Source of the DNA: Eupeodes corollae
Lineage: Eukaryota > Arthropoda > Insecta > Diptera > Syrphidae
Assembly (NCBI RefSeq): GCF_945859685.1
Contig: NC_079147.1
Coordinates: 15,727,289 to 15,791,288 of the forward strand
DNA length: 64,000 nt
Direction: 5' to 3'
In this document: positions 59,928-64,000 of the stretch, piece after piece
Layout: each line of letters opens with the position of its first letter
Numbering within the stretch: position 1 is the stretch's first letter
Notes under the pieces: generated by a model
Seen by the model: the letters and a program-made list of their open reading frames with translations, nothing else
What the model was told of the DNA's origin: nothing
Database searches by the model: none
Made by a program: the position numbers and the translations under genes

Positions 59928-61112
59928 TATTAATTTTCCATAGGAAGTAATTATAATGTGTCCGATTTGTCAAATTGAACATTTTGACATTTCTCGAAGT
60001 TTCAAGGTCCCTGGAGTAAAAATTAAAGATTTTTATAAAGATGTCTGTGCGTGCGTGTGTACGTACGTTCGTCCGTAAGTACGTTCGCAACGTTTTTTCA
60101 TTGTACATAGCTCAAGAACCAGAAGAGATACTTCAATAAATTTTGTTATACAGATAATAAGGCAGAAAGATTCAGAAAGGGCTCTCAAGAAAATTGCGTT
60201 AGCGGTTTTTTCACCATAGCAGTATAACAAAACATTTTGGTTAAACATCTTACGAACCCAAAACGCTAGAGATTTAAATTAAATTTAAATAAACGTTTTT
60301 TTTTATAAATGAAAAGAACTGAACAAAATTTGTCACCTCAAAAATTCCACGAATACAAAATGATTTTATCTCCAAAACAATTTTTGCAACAAAAAATAAT
60401 AAAAGATGGTAAAAATTGATTTTCGACTCAAACATCTTTTCAAAACTTTGAGATATTGGCTTTAAACTACTTTTATTTTTTCAAAAATATTGTTGTCAAC
60501 ATTCGTTAAAATTTTGAGAAAAATTGAATTAATATTTTTTTTACAAAAAATAAAAACTTAAAAGAAAATTTAATAAAAGTCGGTAAACATTGATTTCCGA
60601 CTCAAACATCTTTTTAAAAACTTGAGATTATGGCTTCCAGCTGATTTCAACTTATAAAAAATATTATTTTCCACGTTCAGTAAAATTTTGAGAAAAATCT
60701 AATTGATTACAAAAAATAAAAACCTACCAAAAAACAATAATAAAACTTGGTAAAACTGTACTATCGATTCAAATAGCTTTTAAAAAAATAAAAATATTGT
60801 TTTCAATATTCAGTACTTTTTTAATAAAAATCCAACAGTCCGATTTTTTCATACAAAAATAAAATCTACAAGAAATAGTACCCAAATTTGGTAAAAATAG
60901 TAGTTGGGTCCTTGTTATCTCTTAAATTATTTTTATTCATCCAATTTGTAAAAATTTAAGAAATGCTACTTAAATTGGTAAAAATTTGTTTTAGACTTAA
61001 AATCTATTACAAAACTAGATTTTCCAACTAAACTATTTCTTTATATGAAAAATATTGTTGGTTATTTTAATTTTTTTAAGAATAATTCAACTTACAACTT
61101 TTTTAACTCAAC
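59928..61112 (+). repeat. Family H copy H9
   Basis: 5' end TTAATTTTCCATAGGAAGTA, block GAACATTTTGACATTTCTCG, a short microsatellite (GTGTGTACGTACGTTCGTCC) and the tandem array (60400-60800). A distal segment shared with H6 follows (ATTTAAGAAATGCTACTTAA; AAAATATTGTTGGTTATTTT). The hairpin end is missing. Confidence 0.8.
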
Positions 61113-61294
61113 CAATACAATACAAACAAGGTTAAAGATAACTTCAAAATGTTTTTCACTTGTTAATCCTTCCTGAATGATTTAAAATTATATATATTTT
61201 AACAATTGATATAGTATTTTATAAAATAGAACAATACTGCATATTTTAGATTAAAATATAATCCATTTGTAGTAAGTACACCAGTTTACAATAG

Positions 61295-61580
61295 ATTTAA
61301 ATCAATCTAATGCAGATCTTACACAACTATATAAACATCTTTTGATCTTCGGCATATAAAAGATACTTTGAAAATGTCCAACTGAATGACTTTTAATCAA
61401 ACTGAGGAGATTAGATCGTAACCCAAGCAACCTAAATTTTTTTAAGAACATTGTTTTATACGCGGTTAAAAGCCTTTGAAAAACTGTTATAAATAATGAT
61501 AAATTGATATACCTTTCATAAAGCCATGCTGATGCTGGGAAATGTGATTCTGAACTAACCCATAAATTTTCCTTTGAAAA
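61295..61580 (-). pseudogene. LINE reverse-transcriptase relic
   Basis: Minus-strand fragments in several frames: SQHQHGFMKGIS, FSKAF-like QFFKGF, LKKFRLLGLRSNLLS and ICRRSKDVYI. They follow the jockey/CR1 RT order (QhGF, motif A, 'LL.KL..LG'). Short and heavily mutated. Confidence 0.5.
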
Positions 61581-62379
61581 AAAAAATTTGAGTTGATAGA
61601 CGGGTTCAACAACAAGTAATAGTCCATTTAAGGCAAATATGACTTCAATCCACACTTCCTAGATTAGAATTACGTCTTTACAACTTTTAAATTAATAGTG
61701 GCATGAATTAGAATTTAGTTAAGAAAAAGTGAATAATATCACTAGTACGAGTATATCCTTAACACTAAGTAAAGTGATGACAGAGCTCTATAAAATTTAC
61801 CTAATTTAATTAATAAATTTAAAATAGAAAATCTAGCAATATGTTACTATATTGTCATCATAATACATCACGGTATCGAAGTACGTATCAGACTTTAATG
61901 TTCACAAATAAATTTACGTGCATAAATTTTAAAACAACAATGTTTTTTTGGATGAACCATGTGTAGTTGCCATCTATAAAAATTGTTTTAATAAATAGTT
62001 AATTTATTTATCTATAAAGTTATTTGTCCATATCTACAATGCAGGAATGAAAATAGTATAAACCGTCTAGTTTAGTAGATGATTATTACTTTTATTAATT
62101 TAAAATCACATTTTTTAGAACCTTCAAAATCAGTTACATCAGTAATTTTTTTTAAAAACCTACAAGCTTGTTTTACTAGTTCATGAATACCATAATTAGT
62201 CAAATAAAATGTCAAATAGAGAAATGATTAACCATTAGTTTTAAATCGCAAGTTTAAAACCAAAAACGTCACATGCAAAAGATACTAAAAAGTAAACTCT
62301 TCTAGAATCCTTAAGTCAATTAAATTTCATCGAGCTTTAAATGAGGATAATGGTAGGCACCATTTTATTTATCGAACCG

Positions 62380-62700
62380 AAGACTTCGTAAACCGTTTCT
62401 GAATACTTTCAATTGTATTTGACGCATTTTTGTAATATGTAGTCTAAGCCACACAACGATATTTCAAAAACGGTCTGCATTTTAATCGTACCGTTGTATC
62501 ATCTGCAAAGAACAAGCATGATTAATAAAAAAAGAAGGGGGCCAAGATGACTGCCTTGAGGAACTCCTAATTTATGATTTACCAGGACTGATTCTTACAT
62601 ATTGAAAAAGATAAGTCAGATAATTCTTTAGCCAGATTTAAGCTTTTCTAACACTTTCAAATGCCTTTGAGAAGTCAGTATAGTCCTGCCGCCTGATTTC
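62380..62700 (-). pseudogene. LINE reverse-transcriptase relic (motifs B and C)
   Basis: The minus strand reads GVPQGSHLGPLLFLL then, one frame over, FADDTTVRLK-like sequence. These are RT motifs B and C of a non-LTR element. It ends just left of RTE copy B. Confidence 0.6.
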
Positions 62701-62710
62701 CTTTTTAAAT

Positions 62711-64000
62711 AGTATTACTTACTTACTTACTTAAGGTGGCGCTACAGTCCTGTGTGAACTAGGGCCTCACCCAACAAACTTCTTCATCTAGCTCGGTCCC
62801 TAGCTAGATGTCTCCAGTTTCGCGCTCCAAGTTGGGTGAGGTCACCTTCCACTTGTGCGCGCAACCTGATCCGCGGTCTTCCTCTACTGCGCTGTCCTGT
62901 GGGTGCGGATTCGAAGACTTTCCGGGCCGGAGCATTGGTTTCTATGCGCTCTACGTGACCCAGCCATCTTAGTCGTTGGACTTTTACTCTTCTGGCTAAG
63001 TCTACGTCGCTGTACAGCCCGTACAGTTCGTCGTTCCATCTTCTCCTCCACTCCCCTTCGATGCATACGGGACCGTAGATCCAACTAAGAACTTTTCTCT
63101 CGAAGCGACCCAAGGTGCTTTCATCCGCTTTTGTCATGGTCCATGCTTCTGCACCGTATAGCAGGACTGGGATGATAAGGGTCTTATATAGCAACACTTT
63201 GATCCCTCGCGAGAGGACTTTACCACTCAATTGCTTTCTTAGTCCAAAGAAACAGCGGTTAGCAAGAGTTATTCTGCGTTTGATCTCAGCGCTGGTGTTG
63301 TTTTCTGCGTTTACAGCGGAGCCTAGGTAGACGAAGTCCTTGACTACCTCAAAGTTACGTCTGTCGATTGTGACGTTTCAAACAAAACGTCGGTGTTGTA
63401 TGTCCTTTCTAGACGACAGCATGTACTATGTTTTGCCATCATTAACCTTTAAACCCATTTTTGCAGCTTCTGCCTCAATACTCACAAAAGCCCCATTGAC
63501 ATCACGCTGAGTTCTTCCGATTATGTCAATGTCATCAGCATATGCCAGTAATTGGACAGACTTTTGAAAGATAGTGCCTCTAGTGTTGACGTGTGAGCTT
63601 TGCACTATTCTCTCAAGCACGATGTTAAAAAAATCGCATGACAGCGCATCACCTTGTCTAAAGCCTTTTTTGACATCAAAAGGTTCTGTTAAGTTGTTTC
63701 CAACCTTTATGGAGCAGCGTGAATTCTCCATGGTCATCCTGCACAAACGGATAAGTTTGGCAGGGATGCCAAAACTAGACATGGCTCTATACAGCTCGTC
63801 CCTGTAGATGCTGTCATATACGGCCTTGAAATCGATGAAAAGATGGCGGGTGTCGATTTGGTGTTCTTGAGTTTTTTCCAGGATCTGCCGTAATGTGAAT
63901 ATTTGATCAACTGTGGACTTTCCTGGTCTAAAACCCCACTGATAAGGACCTATCAGGTTGTTGACGATGGGCTTTAGACGTTCACATATTACGGCAGAGA
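62711..64000 (-). mobile_element. RTE LINE copy B, 3' end, continues past the window
   Basis: The tail (TTAC)n is at 62714-62732, then the family 3' end. The C-terminal frame at 62784-63230 reads VLLYKTLIIPVLLYGAEAWT, WLGHVERIETNAPARKVFES and RPRIRLRAQVEGDLTQLG. RT frame 63426-63782 reads MSSFGIPAKLIRLCRMTMEN, KGFRQGDALSCDFFNIVLER and YADDIDIIGRTQRD. Only a few stops (for example near 63380 and 63432) interrupt it, so it is the best-preserved RTE copy here. The endonuclease would lie beyond 64000. Confidence 0.92.

Noticed and set aside
1..64000. CRISPR arrays, operons, bacterial promoters
   Set aside because: The sequence is clearly eukaryotic. The periodic repeats belong to family H and vary far too much to be CRISPR repeats.

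Overview
The window is animal nuclear DNA. It is AT-rich, with spliced genes (GT..AG introns, AATAAA signals), a polymerase III tRNA gene and very many degenerate transposable elements. The yellow/major royal jelly family gene, the insect-type GILT gene and the set of RTE, copia, Ty3/gypsy, hAT and mariner relics point to an insect, most likely a fly. The species cannot be named from sequence alone.

Host genes are few. From left to right they are: the last two exons of a yellow-family gene (21-584, +); a complete two-exon DPM3 gene (8261-8612, +), the small subunit that anchors dolichol-phosphate-mannose synthase; a tRNA-Lys(CTT) gene (8760-8832, +); a complete four-exon GILT-like thiol reductase (24004-39887, +) whose signal-peptide exon is separated from the rest by a 15-kb intron; and a probable terminal exon of an unidentified minus-strand gene (49003-49101).

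Transposon layout: 1.3-6.6 kb holds an LTR/gag relic and a nearly complete Ty3/gypsy element; 6.6-7.6 kb LINE relics; 9.5-10.9 kb an RTE LINE 3' end; 11-12.7 kb a copia relic; 13-13.4 kb LINE and mariner scraps; 17.9-22.2 kb an RTE copy split by a second, RNase H-bearing LINE; 26-31.8 kb (inside the GILT intron) two hAT relics; 33.8-35.9 kb mariner and Tc1 relics; 40.4-41.9 kb a CR1/jockey-like LINE; 46.1-48.6 kb an RTE copy interrupted by a tRNA-derived SINE; 50.5-52.6 kb another RTE copy; 57-63 kb LINE relics; 62.7-64 kb a fourth long RTE copy that runs off the window.

The most notable structure is a non-coding repeat family (working name 'family H'), with about ten copies between 13 and 61 kb. 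One end carries the palindrome AACTTCCYATRGGAAGTT, the other a GGGATG...CATCCC hairpin. Both ends share TAACTTCCCAT in inverted orientation, and the middle is a diverged tandem array of about 155-175 bp period plus an ACGT-type microsatellite. This architecture resembles Helentron-derived non-autonomous elements. A second notable pair is the SINE at 46337-46650 and the RTE LINE, which share nearly identical 3' ends, suggesting that the LINE mobilises the SINE.

Stretches not listed as features (roughly 0.6-1.3, 7.6-8.2, 8.9-9.4, 12.7-13.0, 22.2-23.3, 29.1-30.6, 48.6-49.0 and 49.1-50.4 kb) are AT-rich and show nothing I can support.
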